From positions 169,261 to 233,260 of the forward strand of contig JAGOOG010000002.1 in NCBI GenBank assembly GCA_017992605.1: a stretch of DNA of 64,000 nt. Reading direction: 5' to 3'. A model generated the notes under the pieces. It had not been told where the DNA came from and did not search any database. It was given only the letters and a program-made list of their open reading frames with translations. The position numbers and the translations under genes are program-made. Below, in pieces: positions 46,672-55,404 of this stretch. This DNA comes from Deltaproteobacteria bacterium. Lineage in GTDB: Bacteria; Desulfobacterota; Desulfomonilia; UBA1062. The first letter of the stretch is position 1. Each line of letters opens with the position of its first letter.

Positions 46672-48759
46672 ATGAAAATACAGGCAAAAGGAACAGGAAC
46701 ACCTCTTATATTCGAGGTAGGGACCGTAGCGAAACAGGCAGACGGCGCCGTGCTCGTACACCAGGGAGACAGCGTGGTTCTTGTCACCGCAACGGTTGCG
46801 AAGGAAGAACGCAAGGGCGTTGATTTTCTCCCCTTGGTTGTCGAGTACCAGGAAATGAGCTATGCTGCCGGGAGGATCAAGGGCGGTTTCATCAAGCGGG
46901 ACGGCAGGCCTGGTGCACTGGAGATCCTTACTGCCCGGTGCATAGACCGACCCATCAGGCCCCTCTTTCCGCACAACTTTCACAACGAGCTCCAGATCAT
47001 TGCCATGGTGCTCTCTGCGGATCCGGCCTGTACGCCTGACGTCATGGCCGTCAACGGGGCATCGGCGGCATTGCATATATCGAGCATACCCTTCATGGGC
47101 CCTGTGGGGGGTGCACGGGTCGGGCTTATAAACGGTGAGTTCATCATTGACCCGTCCGTGGCCCAGCTGGAGAACAGCTCCCTGGATCTGCTGGTTGTCG
47201 GCACAAGAAATGCCATCGTCATGGTGGAGGGAGAGTCCAACGAGGTTTCCGAAAGCACGGTCATACAGGCGATTTCCTTTGCTCACAAGAGGATCATAGA
47301 GGTTGTGGATGCCATCGAGGAGCTCGGAAAGGCCGCGGGCAAGGAGAAGATGAAGGTCGCAGTGCCCCAGGAAGATGCCGCCCTTACCGAGGAAATCTTC
47401 AGGATGGCAGCTCCGCGGTTCGAGCAGATCGTTGCGGGCGGACATACGAAAAAGGCCCGGAATGAACTCATCGAACAGCTCCATGATGATGTGCTCAAGG
47501 CCTTCGCGGAGGACAGCGAAGACAGGCAGTCCATGGCCAAGGCGGCCTTCTCGGAGGTGGAGAAAAGGACCATCAGGGCGATGATGAAAGCGAAGCGGAC
47601 ACGCATCGATGGCCGCGGATTCAACGATATCAGGCCCATAGACTGCAGGGTGGGAATTCTTCCCCGTACCCATGGGTCGGCCCTCTTCACCCGTGGAGAA
47701 ACCCAGGCCCTGGCCACGACCACACTGGGCACGCCCCGTGACGAGCAGCGGGTTGAAACCTTGCTCGGCGAAACGACCAAGTCCTTCATGCTCCACTATT
47801 CGTTCCCTCCCTTTTCGGTAGGCGAAGTCAGGATGCTCCGGGGACCGAGCAGGAGGGAGATCGGTCACGGGAACCTGGCCGAAAGAGCGCTCAGCAAGAT
47901 CCTGCCCGAAGAAGGCAGCTTCCCTTACACGATCAGGCTCGTCTCAGAGATCCTCGAATCCAACGGATCCTCATCCATGGCAACGGTATGCGGAGGTTCG
48001 CTGTCTCTCATGGACGCGGGGATTCCTGTGAAAAAGCCGGTGGCGGGCATAGCCATGGGCCTCCTCAAGGAAGGCGACGAGTACATGGTGCTCTCGGATA
48101 TCCTGGGAGACGAAGACCATATCGGAGATATGGACTTCAAGGTGGCTGGGACGAAAGACGGCATCACCGCACTGCAGATGGACATCAAGATATCGGGTAT
48201 CCCCGAGGAGGTCCTGCAGGACGCCCTTGAGAAGGCCAGGATCGGCAGACTCTTCATCCTGGACAAGATGAACCAGGTCATATCCCAGCCGAAGCCGGCC
48301 ATTTCACCCTATGCCCCGAGGATCTTCACCCTGCATATAAACCCCGAAAAGATCCGCGACATCATCGGCCCAGGCGGCAAGGTGATCAAGGACATCACCT
48401 CCAAGACAGACACCAAGATAGAGATTGACGACTCCGGCAGGGTCGATATCTTCTCGCCGGACGAAGACCATGCAAAGCTGGCTGTGGACATGATCCAGTC
48501 GCTCACCAAGGAATTGGAGCTCGGAAGGGTCTACAGCGGCAAGGTGGCCAAGATCATGGACTTCGGTGCCTTTGTCGATTTCCCCACCGGAGAATCCGGT
48601 CTCGTGCATATCTCCCAACTCTCCAACGAGCGTGTCCAGAATGTTCGGGACGTGGTCAAAGAAGGGGACGAGATCATCGTCAAGGTGATCGGCATTGACA
48701 GCAAGACCGGAAAGATCCGCCTCAGCCGCAAGGAAGCACTGAACGAAACGAGTCGATAA
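46672..48759 (+). CDS. pnp: Polyribonucleotide nucleotidyltransferase (PNPase)
   Basis: Phosphorolytic 3'-5' exoribonuclease and core degradosome component, 695 residues. Two RNase PH-like domains flank an all-helical domain; the second has the catalytic blocks GTPRDEQRVETLLGE and LSDILGDEDHIGDMDFKVAGT. A KH domain (about 555-615, IIGPGGKVIKDI) and an S1 domain (about 620-690, GKVAKIMDFGAFVDF) end the protein. All family hallmarks are present. Weak GGAAAG precedes the ATG. The M16 protease follows after seven bases, a common linkage. Confidence 0.98.
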   Translation: MKIQAKGTGTPLIFEVGTVAKQADGAVLVHQGDSVVLVTATVAKEERKGVDFLPLVVEYQEMSYAAGRIKGGFIKRDGRPGALEILTARCIDRPIRPLFPHNFHNELQIIAMVLSADPACTPDVMAVNGASAALHISSIPFMGPVGGARVGLINGEFIIDPSVAQLENSSLDLLVVGTRNAIVMVEGESNEVSESTVIQAISFAHKRIIEVVDAIEELGKAAGKEKMKVAVPQEDAALTEEIFRMAAPRFEQIVAGGHTKKARNELIEQLHDDVLKAFAEDSEDRQSMAKAAFSEVEKRTIRAMMKAKRTRIDGRGFNDIRPIDCRVGILPRTHGSALFTRGETQALATTTLGTPRDEQRVETLLGETTKSFMLHYSFPPFSVGEVRMLRGPSRREIGHGNLAERALSKILPEEGSFPYTIRLVSEILESNGSSSMATVCGGSLSLMDAGIPVKKPVAGIAMGLLKEGDEYMVLSDILGDEDHIGDMDFKVAGTKDGITALQMDIKISGIPEEVLQDALEKARIGRLFILDKMNQVISQPKPAISPYAPRIFTLHINPEKIRDIIGPGGKVIKDITSKTDTKIEIDDSGRVDIFSPDEDHAKLAVDMIQSLTKELELGRVYSGKVAKIMDFGAFVDFPTGESGLVHISQLSNERVQNVRDVVKEGDEIIVKVIGIDSKTGKIRLSRKEALNETSR

Positions 48760-48766
48760 GAACCCC

Positions 48767-50023
48767 ATGATATCGGCCACTGTTCTGTCCAACGGGGTCC
48801 GGATCATCACGGAGCAGCTTAGCGGTGTGCGGTCCGTTTCGCTCGGGATCTGGGTGAATGCAGGTTCCCGCAACGATCCCCCCCGAGGGAGCGGCATCGC
48901 CCATTTCACGGAGCACATGCTCTTCAAGGGCACCAGTCGCCGCTCCGCCCTGCAGATCGCCAAGGAGATCGATGCCTTGGGCGGGCATCTCAATGCCCAG
49001 ACCGCCAAGGAGTATACCCTGTATTACACCAAGGTGCTCGATGAGCACCTCTTAAAGGCGAGTGATATCCTCTTTGATCTGTTCCTGAATGCAGAGATCA
49101 ATCCGGAGGAACTGGAGAAGGAAAAGAAGGTGGTGCTCCAGGAAATCCGCATGACCGAAGACACGCCGGATGACTACATCACCGATCTCTTCGCCGAGGC
49201 CTTTTTCCATGATACACCCCTTGGCATTTCCATCCTGGGGTCCATTGACCACGTCAGCGCGTTCAATCGTGACAGCATCGTTGATTTTATCCGCACTTCC
49301 TATTCGCCGGAGTCCATCATAGTCGCCGGGGCCGGCAATCTCGAGCACAGGGATCTGGTCGAGCTCGCCACCCCCCTGTTTCACGAGATCCCAAAAAGAA
49401 GCGGGCGGTATAACAAGCAGGTGAGCGATCGACTCAGCGGCGCCAGGAAGGTATGCTACAGAGACATCGAGCAGGTCCACTTCACCCTGGGGGCTACCGG
49501 GTCTGCCATGAACGATGACAGGCGATGGACCTATATCGTTCTGAACACCATCCTCGGAGGGAGCATGAGCTCCATGCTCTTTCAGGAAGCCAGGGAGGTG
49601 CGCGGCCTAGTCTACTCCATCTATTCCTATCTCAACGCGTATCGTGACTGTGGAGCGCTTGCCGTCTATGCCGCCTGCACGCCCGAGAACGTGAACAGGA
49701 CGCTGGAGGTCGTCAGCGCCCAGATTGCCCGTCTCAAGACCGGGGATATAAAGGACGTAAGCATGGAGGACATCAAGACCCAGATCAAGGGAAACCTGCT
49801 CCTGGCAAGGGAGAGCACGGTGAACAGAATGTCGTCCATGGCAAAGAATGAAATGTATTACGGGCGGGAAGTCACCATGGACGAAGTGATCGAGAGGATC
49901 CAGGCAGTCAGCAGGGACGATGTGGTCGATCTTGCCGGAGAGATCTTTCTTGAAGAAAACCTTACCCTCGTAGCCCTCGGGAGGATTAAGGAAGAAGATC
50001 TGGTGTGGCCTCCGGTATCCTGA
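48767..50023 (+). CDS. M16 family zinc metallopeptidase (processing-peptidase-like)
   Basis: A 418-residue insulinase-type peptidase. The inverted zinc motif is complete: H46 and H50 in HFTEH with E49 as the catalytic base, and E126 (VVLQEIRMTED) as the third zinc ligand. There is no signal peptide, so it should be cytoplasmic. The N-terminal active domain and the C-terminal inactive domain give the expected length. Linked to pnp, as in many bacteria; the substrate is unknown. It has no clear ribosome site, so translation may depend on pnp. Confidence 0.92.
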   Translation: MISATVLSNGVRIITEQLSGVRSVSLGIWVNAGSRNDPPRGSGIAHFTEHMLFKGTSRRSALQIAKEIDALGGHLNAQTAKEYTLYYTKVLDEHLLKASDILFDLFLNAEINPEELEKEKKVVLQEIRMTEDTPDDYITDLFAEAFFHDTPLGISILGSIDHVSAFNRDSIVDFIRTSYSPESIIVAGAGNLEHRDLVELATPLFHEIPKRSGRYNKQVSDRLSGARKVCYRDIEQVHFTLGATGSAMNDDRRWTYIVLNTILGGSMSSMLFQEAREVRGLVYSIYSYLNAYRDCGALAVYAACTPENVNRTLEVVSAQIARLKTGDIKDVSMEDIKTQIKGNLLLARESTVNRMSSMAKNEMYYGREVTMDEVIERIQAVSRDDVVDLAGEIFLEENLTLVALGRIKEEDLVWPPVS

Positions 50024-50028
50024 CCTGC

Positions 50029-50385
50029 CTACAAGGACGCATGACTGGTGGCCTGAGGCATTGACTCCCGCTGCCTGACTGCACAGATTTTTCGCCACGA
50101 GGCCCGATGTTTCCTGGCGATGGTGATGCCTATCCGGTAGGTAGATTCCTCGATGGTATACCAGGAAAGGATTCCATCCAGCAGCGTGTTGTCAATGCTC
50201 ACGGATAGCTGCGTGTCGAGCATCTCCATGAGATTGGCATGTATTCGACTCGACGGGATTGTACAGGCCATGCCGCTGCCGGATATTTCGTATATGGAAC
50301 TCTGGACATAGTTCTCCCCTAGCCTGCATCCTGCAGCCATGGAGTCAACCCGAACAACCTTTGATCCCCACCCGAATAGATTCAT
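50029..50385 (-). CDS. Hypothetical protein, weakly PilZ-like
   Basis: A 118-residue soluble protein I do not recognise with confidence. A good ribosome site (AAGGGG four bases before ATG 50385) supports a real gene. The pattern of short beta strands (YVQSSIYEISGSGMACTIPS, LSVSIDNTLLDGILSWYTIEESTYRIGITI) resembles a PilZ beta-barrel, but the RxxxR and DxSxxG motifs that bind c-di-GMP are absent. If it is a PilZ protein, it belongs to a non-binding type. It lies convergent to the M16 gene and divergent from truA. Confidence 0.55.
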   Translation of the reverse strand: MNLFGWGSKVVRVDSMAAGCRLGENYVQSSIYEISGSGMACTIPSSRIHANLMEMLDTQLSVSIDNTLLDGILSWYTIEESTYRIGITIARKHRASWRKICAVRQRESMPQATSHASL

Positions 50386-50445
50386 GATACCCCTTGCCTC
50401 TATGATTTATATTTTCTATATCTTTCGGCAGGAACAGGACCTTTC

Positions 50446-51180
50446 ATGAGAAATATCAAATGCGTAATCGCCTATGATGGTTCTGGCTTCAGCGGCTGGC
50501 AGGTCCAGGCGGGAGCAAGGACCGTCCAGGGCGTGGTGGAAGACGCCGTGTCCACGATTGTGGGCCATCCTGTCCGGGTCACTGCCTCGGGCCGCACCGA
50601 CGCGGGTGTCCATGCCTTGGGGCAGGTGATACATTTCCCCACGGGATCTGCCGTTCCACTCGAGGGGTTGGTACGAGGGGTCAATTCCGTGCTGCCCGGC
50701 GATGTCGCTGTCCAGAGCGCCGTGGACGCACCACTCGACTTCCATGCACGATACATGGCGCGGAGCAAGACGTATATCTATGTCATGGACACCTCCCCGC
50801 TGAGAAACCCCTTCCTCGACCGGTATGCCTTCCATGTGGGAGCGCCGTTGGATGTAGATGCCATGGGCGCTGCAGCGAGCCTCTTGAAAGGGGAGCACGA
50901 CTTTGCCTCCTTTCAGGCCACGGGAACCGAGGTCAAGTCCACGGTGCGAACAATAACTGCAGCAGCGGTGTTCATGAAGGGATACAAGGTATATGTATGG
51001 ATGCAAGGTAGCGGTTTTTTACGGCATATGGTAAGAAATATCGTCGGAACGTTGCTGCTGGTGGGCCGGGGTAGAATTGATCCTGCGGGTATGCAGAGGA
51101 TCGTGGAACAGCGCGACAGGAGCCATGCAGGTCCCACGGCACCCCCCCAGGGCCTCTATCTTGCTGGAGTTGACTATTGA
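50446..51180 (+). CDS. truA: tRNA pseudouridine(38-40) synthase TruA
   Basis: Modifies uridines in the anticodon stem-loop. The 244-residue product starts RNIKCVIAYDGSGFSGWQVQ and has the catalytic aspartate in SGRTDAGVHALGQV. The C-terminal MVRNIVGTLLLVGRG and FLRHM blocks complete the family pattern. It leads a plus-strand run with rfbB and rfbD; rfbB starts 20 bases after its stop. Together with truB it covers two of the common pseudouridine sites. Confidence 0.95.
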   Translation: MRNIKCVIAYDGSGFSGWQVQAGARTVQGVVEDAVSTIVGHPVRVTASGRTDAGVHALGQVIHFPTGSAVPLEGLVRGVNSVLPGDVAVQSAVDAPLDFHARYMARSKTYIYVMDTSPLRNPFLDRYAFHVGAPLDVDAMGAAASLLKGEHDFASFQATGTEVKSTVRTITAAAVFMKGYKVYVWMQGSGFLRHMVRNIVGTLLLVGRGRIDPAGMQRIVEQRDRSHAGPTAPPQGLYLAGVDY

Positions 51181-51200
51181 AAGACAAGGGGAAAAATCCG

Positions 51201-52220
51201 ATGACAAAGGTTCTGCTGACAGGGGGATGCGGTTTCATAGGGGCGAACCTTCTTCGACATATCCTCGAACACAGACCCGGCTGGAAGGTCGTGAATCTCG
51301 ACCTGCTCACCTATGCCGGCAATCTGGAAAACACCGCCGGACTGAGCGAGACCTATCCTGACCGGTATACCTTCGTCAAAGGTGATATCGCCGATACCCC
51401 GTTCATAGAGAAGCTTTTCGAACGCGAGGGATTCGACCTGCTCATGAATCTGGCCGCCGAGAGCCACGTGGACAGAAGCATCGATGGTGCAGGGGTGTTC
51501 ATACGGACCAATGTCGTGGGCGTCCAAGTGCTCCTCGACGCTGCAGTGAAGTATGGGTTGAAGCGGTTTGTCCAGGTTTCCACCGATGAAGTATACGGCA
51601 GCCTCGGCAGCGAGGGCAGTTTCCACGAGGGGCTCCCCCTGACGCCCAACAGCCCGTATTCGGCTTCCAAGGCTGCAGCAGATCTGCTGGTGAGGGCCTA
51701 CATACACACCCACGGACTGGACGCCGTCATCACCCGCTGCTCGAACAATTACGGCCCCTATCAATTCCCGGAGAAGCTCATCCCCCTCATGGTGGTGAAT
51801 GCGCTCAACGAGAAGGAGCTGCCTGTATATGGCAACGGCAGGAACGTGAGAGACTGGATCTTCGTGGAGGATCACTGCAGGGGCATCGTAACGGTGGCAG
51901 AGAGAGGGAGCACCGGGGAGGTATACAACCTGGGAGGCGGCTCAGAAAAAGAGAACATCGAGATCGTCCGCACCATCTGCAGGCACATCGGCCGGCCCGA
52001 GACACTGATACGCTTCGTAAAGGACAGACCCGGCCACGATTTCCGCTACTCCATGGATTATTCGAAGATCTCTCGGGAGCTCGGATGGGCTCCCCAGGTC
52101 GACTTCTACAAGGGCCTTGCAGAGACCATCGATTGGTATCTGGCCAACAAACCCTGGTGGGAGCGCATCATCTCGGGAGACTACCGGAATTACTATGAAA
52201 GGATGTATGCGGGCCGATGA
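51201..52220 (+). CDS. rfbB: dTDP-glucose 4,6-dehydratase
   Basis: Short-chain dehydrogenase-type enzyme making dTDP-4-keto-6-deoxyglucose for rhamnose and other deoxysugars. The 339-residue product has the NAD motif GGCGFIG (8-14), the STDEVYGS block and the catalytic YxxxK at Y153-K157 (YSASK). ATG 51201 is chosen over a TTG that overlaps the truA stop, since AAGGGGA precedes it. The 3' end overlaps rfbD as ATGA. rfbA and rfbC are not in the window, so the rhamnose pathway is split. Confidence 0.95.
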   Translation: MTKVLLTGGCGFIGANLLRHILEHRPGWKVVNLDLLTYAGNLENTAGLSETYPDRYTFVKGDIADTPFIEKLFEREGFDLLMNLAAESHVDRSIDGAGVFIRTNVVGVQVLLDAAVKYGLKRFVQVSTDEVYGSLGSEGSFHEGLPLTPNSPYSASKAAADLLVRAYIHTHGLDAVITRCSNNYGPYQFPEKLIPLMVVNALNEKELPVYGNGRNVRDWIFVEDHCRGIVTVAERGSTGEVYNLGGGSEKENIEIVRTICRHIGRPETLIRFVKDRPGHDFRYSMDYSKISRELGWAPQVDFYKGLAETIDWYLANKPWWERIISGDYRNYYERMYAGR

Positions 52221-53092
52221 GGATTCTGGTCACCGGAGCCAGAGGAATGCTGGGCCAGGATGTCGTCAACACCCTGGAGATGAACGGGCATGAGGTCTGG
52301 GGGACCGATATCGTTTCAACCGAGGAGACACTGGATATAACCAGGCCAGACCAGCTAAGGTATGCCATCGCCTCCTTCCGCCCCGAATGGATCGTCAATT
52401 GTGCCGCATACACGAATGTGGACGGCGCTGAAGGTCATGAGGAGGAAGCCTTCCTGCTCAATGCCAAAGGCCCGGACATGCTGGCGCTCGCATGCAGAAA
52501 GAGCTCTGTCAGGCTGCTTCATATCAGCACGGACTACGTCTTTGACGGCACCAAGAATGCCCCCTATTCAGAAGAAGACCAGCCTTGTCCCATCAATGTC
52601 TATGGCGTAAGCAAGCTCGCGGGAGAAAATGCCATACGTCACCAGATGACAGAATATCTCATCGTCAGGACGCAGTGGCTCATCGGGCATCATGGAAGGA
52701 ATTTCGTGTCTACAATCCTTGCCGCGGCCCAGATGAAGGAGAGCATTCAGGTTGTCAATGATCAGTGGGGTTGTCCGACCTTTTCTCATGACCTGGCAAA
52801 GGCCGTGGCTCTGCTCATGGAGGTCGATGCGCGCGGTATATTCCATGTGTGCAACCGCGGCAAGGCAACCTGGTATGATCTCGCGTGCAAGGCAATAGAA
52901 TACGTCGGTCTGGGAACGAGGGTTGTCCCCGTGGATACGGCTGCATTCCCCCGTCCGGCACAACGACCCCTTCATTCCATACTTTCTACGAAAAAATTCA
53001 CGAAAAAAACGGGAAAGGTCATGCCCCTGTGGCAAGCCTCCCTGGAGACGCACCTTCGGGAACTCCTCCAGCATGCAAAAGGCTCGGCATAG
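52217..53092 (+). CDS. rfbD: dTDP-4-dehydrorhamnose reductase
   Basis: NAD(P)H-dependent enzyme for the final step of dTDP-L-rhamnose synthesis. The 291-residue product has GARGMLGQ as nucleotide-binding motif, the STDYVFDG block, and the catalytic YxxxK at Y129-K133 (YGVSK). It overlaps the rfbB stop by four bases. The next gene, lepB, begins 210 bases later. Rhamnose would go to lipopolysaccharide or surface polysaccharide. Confidence 0.93.
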   Translation: MRILVTGARGMLGQDVVNTLEMNGHEVWGTDIVSTEETLDITRPDQLRYAIASFRPEWIVNCAAYTNVDGAEGHEEEAFLLNAKGPDMLALACRKSSVRLLHISTDYVFDGTKNAPYSEEDQPCPINVYGVSKLAGENAIRHQMTEYLIVRTQWLIGHHGRNFVSTILAAAQMKESIQVVNDQWGCPTFSHDLAKAVALLMEVDARGIFHVCNRGKATWYDLACKAIEYVGLGTRVVPVDTAAFPRPAQRPLHSILSTKKFTKKTGKVMPLWQASLETHLRELLQHAKGSA

Positions 53093-53168
53093 GGTCGTTC
53101 CCATACCTGAGACAGAGAGGCTCGATGCACGGAGAGAGCCTGGCGGGCGTGCGGATTTTTGAATAGGT

Positions 53169-53306
53169 ATGAGTACCAGGCACATGCATGATACAAGAGA
53201 ATCGGCTTTAGGAAACCATACAATTCTGTTAAAGAGTGCTGTGAGGAAAGAGCAGCGCAGGGTGCCACTGGAAAAGACGCGGCGCCCGCAAAGGAGAGAG
53301 CTTTGA
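53169..53306 (+). CDS. Possible 45-codon upstream ORF ending at the lepB start
   Basis: An ATG at 53169 opens a 45-residue frame (MSTRHMHDTRESALGNH...) rich in Arg and Lys, whose TGA stop (53304-53306) overlaps the lepB TTG start. If translated it could couple to lepB, which would help a weak TTG start codon. A short AGG lies just before the ATG but the spacing is poor, and no protein family matches. It may equally be chance, since the frame also reads through the lepB ribosome site. Confidence 0.2.
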   Translation: MSTRHMHDTRESALGNHTILLKSAVRKEQRRVPLEKTRRPQRREL

Positions 53307-53926
53307 TTCGCGAGAGAAGGAAGAGCGTAGCGAGGGACTGGGCAGAGGCACTCGTAGTGGCATTCGTGATCGCCATGATCATCCGGGCGTTCATTCTCCA
53401 GGCCTACAGGATCCCGTCATCTTCCATGGAAGACACCCTACTCAAGGGCGACCACATACTTGCGACAAAATTCACCTATGGACTCACCGTTCCGTTCACC
53501 ACCAAGAAGTTGTGGGGGGCGGACAGGGTACCGGAGAGGAATGATATCATCATCTTCACCTTTCCGGTGAACAGATCCATGGATTTCGTGAAAAGGGTTA
53601 TCGGTCTGCCCGGAGATATCGTTGAGATCAGGGACAAGAAGGTCTACCTCAATGGCAAACGCTATGAGGTTCCCCAGGAAAAATACACCGACCCCTTTTC
53701 CCTGCACCAGGGTCAGGGAAAGGTGAGGGATTTTCTCGGGCCCATCAAGGTCAGCCCGGGCCATGTCTTCGTGATGGGAGACAACAGGGACCAGAGCTAC
53801 GACAGCCGCTTCTGGGGGCAGGTACCCCTGGATAACATCAAGGGCAAGGCCTGCATCATCTATTTTTCGTGGAGCGGAGAAAAGCCCTGGGTCCGCTACT
53901 GGCGCATTGGAAAACTCATTCATTAG
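53303..53926 (+). CDS. lepB: Signal peptidase I
   Basis: Membrane serine protease that removes signal peptides. The 207-residue product has one N-terminal span (about 14-32), the catalytic S41 in PSSSMEDTL, the catalytic K97 in DFVKRVIGLPGD, and the box GHVFVMGDNRDQSYDSRFWG. The start is TTG 53303, supported by AAAGGAG six bases upstream and by the absence of any earlier in-frame start. It precedes pyrR by nine bases, so it is probably co-transcribed with pyrR-pyrB-pyrC. Confidence 0.95.
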   Translation: MIRERRKSVARDWAEALVVAFVIAMIIRAFILQAYRIPSSSMEDTLLKGDHILATKFTYGLTVPFTTKKLWGADRVPERNDIIIFTFPVNRSMDFVKRVIGLPGDIVEIRDKKVYLNGKRYEVPQEKYTDPFSLHQGQGKVRDFLGPIKVSPGHVFVMGDNRDQSYDSRFWGQVPLDNIKGKACIIYFSWSGEKPWVRYWRIGKLIH

Positions 53927-53935
53927 GAGACGGCT

Positions 53936-54475
53936 ATGGCTGAGATTCCCAGAGACCCGACGCAGGTTCAGGCAGTGCTCGGAAGGCTTGCCGATGAGCT
54001 AGAGGCCTCGATGCCGGCCTGGGACCCGGTCGCATTCATCGGCATCCGCACGGGGGGGGACCTCATAGCAAAGAGCTTGGTAAGGCTCCTGGAGGAGCGG
54101 ATTGGAAAGAAGATCCCTGTGGGCGTCCTCGACATCACCCTCTATCGTGATGACATAACGCGAAGGAAGGCCTCTCCGGAAGTCAAAAGCACAAACATCC
54201 CGTTCGCTGTCGATGACAAGGACATCATCCTGGTGGATGATGTCCTGTACACAGGGCGCTCGATAAGGGCCGCCATCGACCACATTGTAGATCTGGGGCG
54301 CCCGGGGCGGATCTATCTGCTGGTGCTGTTCGACCGGGGAGGGCGAGAGCTTCCCATACAGGCCGATTTTACCGGCATGAAAATCAGCCTGCCTGACGAA
54401 CAGGTCATAAAACTCGAGCCCGACGCAGACAAGGAGTCGATCGCGGGTGTCCTCATCAGCGAGGTGAAGCGATGA
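53936..54475 (+). CDS. pyrR: Bifunctional pyr operon regulator / uracil phosphoribosyltransferase PyrR
   Basis: A 179-residue PRTase-fold protein with the PRPP motif IILVDDVLYTGRSIRA. In Gram-positives PyrR binds pyr mRNA and causes attenuation by UMP; many PyrR also have uracil phosphoribosyltransferase activity. It overlaps pyrB by four bases, the expected gene order pyrR-pyrB-pyrC. With only nine bases after lepB there is no room for a classic PyrR attenuator directly upstream, so regulation may act elsewhere or not at all. Confidence 0.95.
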   Translation: MAEIPRDPTQVQAVLGRLADELEASMPAWDPVAFIGIRTGGDLIAKSLVRLLEERIGKKIPVGVLDITLYRDDITRRKASPEVKSTNIPFAVDDKDIILVDDVLYTGRSIRAAIDHIVDLGRPGRIYLLVLFDRGGRELPIQADFTGMKISLPDEQVIKLEPDADKESIAGVLISEVKR

Positions 54476-55404
54476 TCTGGCCGCACAAGGACCTCGTTGC
54501 CATTTCCGACCTGACAAGGGATGAGATCTACACTATCCTGGACATGAGCACGTCCTTCAAGGAGATCAGCCGGCGTGACATCAAGAAGGTCCCGACGTTG
54601 CGGGGCAAGACCGTGGTGCTGCTTTTCTACGAGGCATCAACGAGGACCCGCCTTTCCTTCGAACTGGCGGCCAAGCGGCTCAGCGCTGATACCACGGCCC
54701 TGTCGGCGTCGGGGTCGTCCTTCCAGAAGGGCGAGACCATCATGGATGCGGCGCTGAATGTCATGGCCATGGCACCGGACTGCATCGTGATCCGGTACCC
54801 CTATGCCGGACTGCCCAGGAAGCTGGCAAGGGAACTGCCGTGCTCCATCATAAATGCTGGAGACGGAACCCATGAACATCCCTCTCAGGCTTTGCTCGAC
54901 ATGTACTCCATGCGTGAGCATTTCGGCACCCTCGAAGGGCTCCACGTGGCCATCGTTGGAGACATCGCCCATTCGCGGGTTGCACGGTCCAACGCGTACG
55001 GGCTCAAAGAGGTGGGGGCCCGCGTCACGGTGGTGGCGCCGAAGACCCTGCTTCCACCGGGGGTGCAGACTTGGGGAGTGGATGTTTCGTGCGACTTCGA
55101 TCAGGTTGTGAAAGACGCCGATGTCGTCATGATGCTCCGGGTCCAGAAGGAAAGGATAGAAGAGAAGTGCTTCCCGAACGAGAGGGAATACTCCTTCTTT
55201 TACGGTCTGAACAAGCGCAGGGTGGACATGATGAAGCCGGGCGCCATTATCATGCACCCGGGCCCCATGAACAGGGGTGTCGAGATCACCCATGACGCCG
55301 CAGACGGGAATCGTTCCATCATCCTGAATCAGGTTGAAAATGGTGTGGCCGTGAGGATGACGCTGCTGTACCTGTCGCTCGGAGGGAACGTCAATGGTGA
55401 TTAG
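54472..55404 (+). CDS. pyrB: Aspartate carbamoyltransferase catalytic subunit
   Basis: Second step of de novo pyrimidine synthesis: carbamoyl phosphate plus aspartate. The 310-residue product has the carbamoyl-phosphate motif YEASTRTRLSFE, the loop GDIAHSRVARSN, HPSQALLDMYSM and MHPGPMNRGVEI. No regulatory chain PyrI is present, consistent with the PyrR/PyrB/PyrC type. It overlaps pyrR by four bases and pyrC by 11. Confidence 0.97.
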   Translation: MIWPHKDLVAISDLTRDEIYTILDMSTSFKEISRRDIKKVPTLRGKTVVLLFYEASTRTRLSFELAAKRLSADTTALSASGSSFQKGETIMDAALNVMAMAPDCIVIRYPYAGLPRKLARELPCSIINAGDGTHEHPSQALLDMYSMREHFGTLEGLHVAIVGDIAHSRVARSNAYGLKEVGARVTVVAPKTLLPPGVQTWGVDVSCDFDQVVKDADVVMMLRVQKERIEEKCFPNEREYSFFYGLNKRRVDMMKPGAIIMHPGPMNRGVEITHDAADGNRSIILNQVENGVAVRMTLLYLSLGGNVNGD

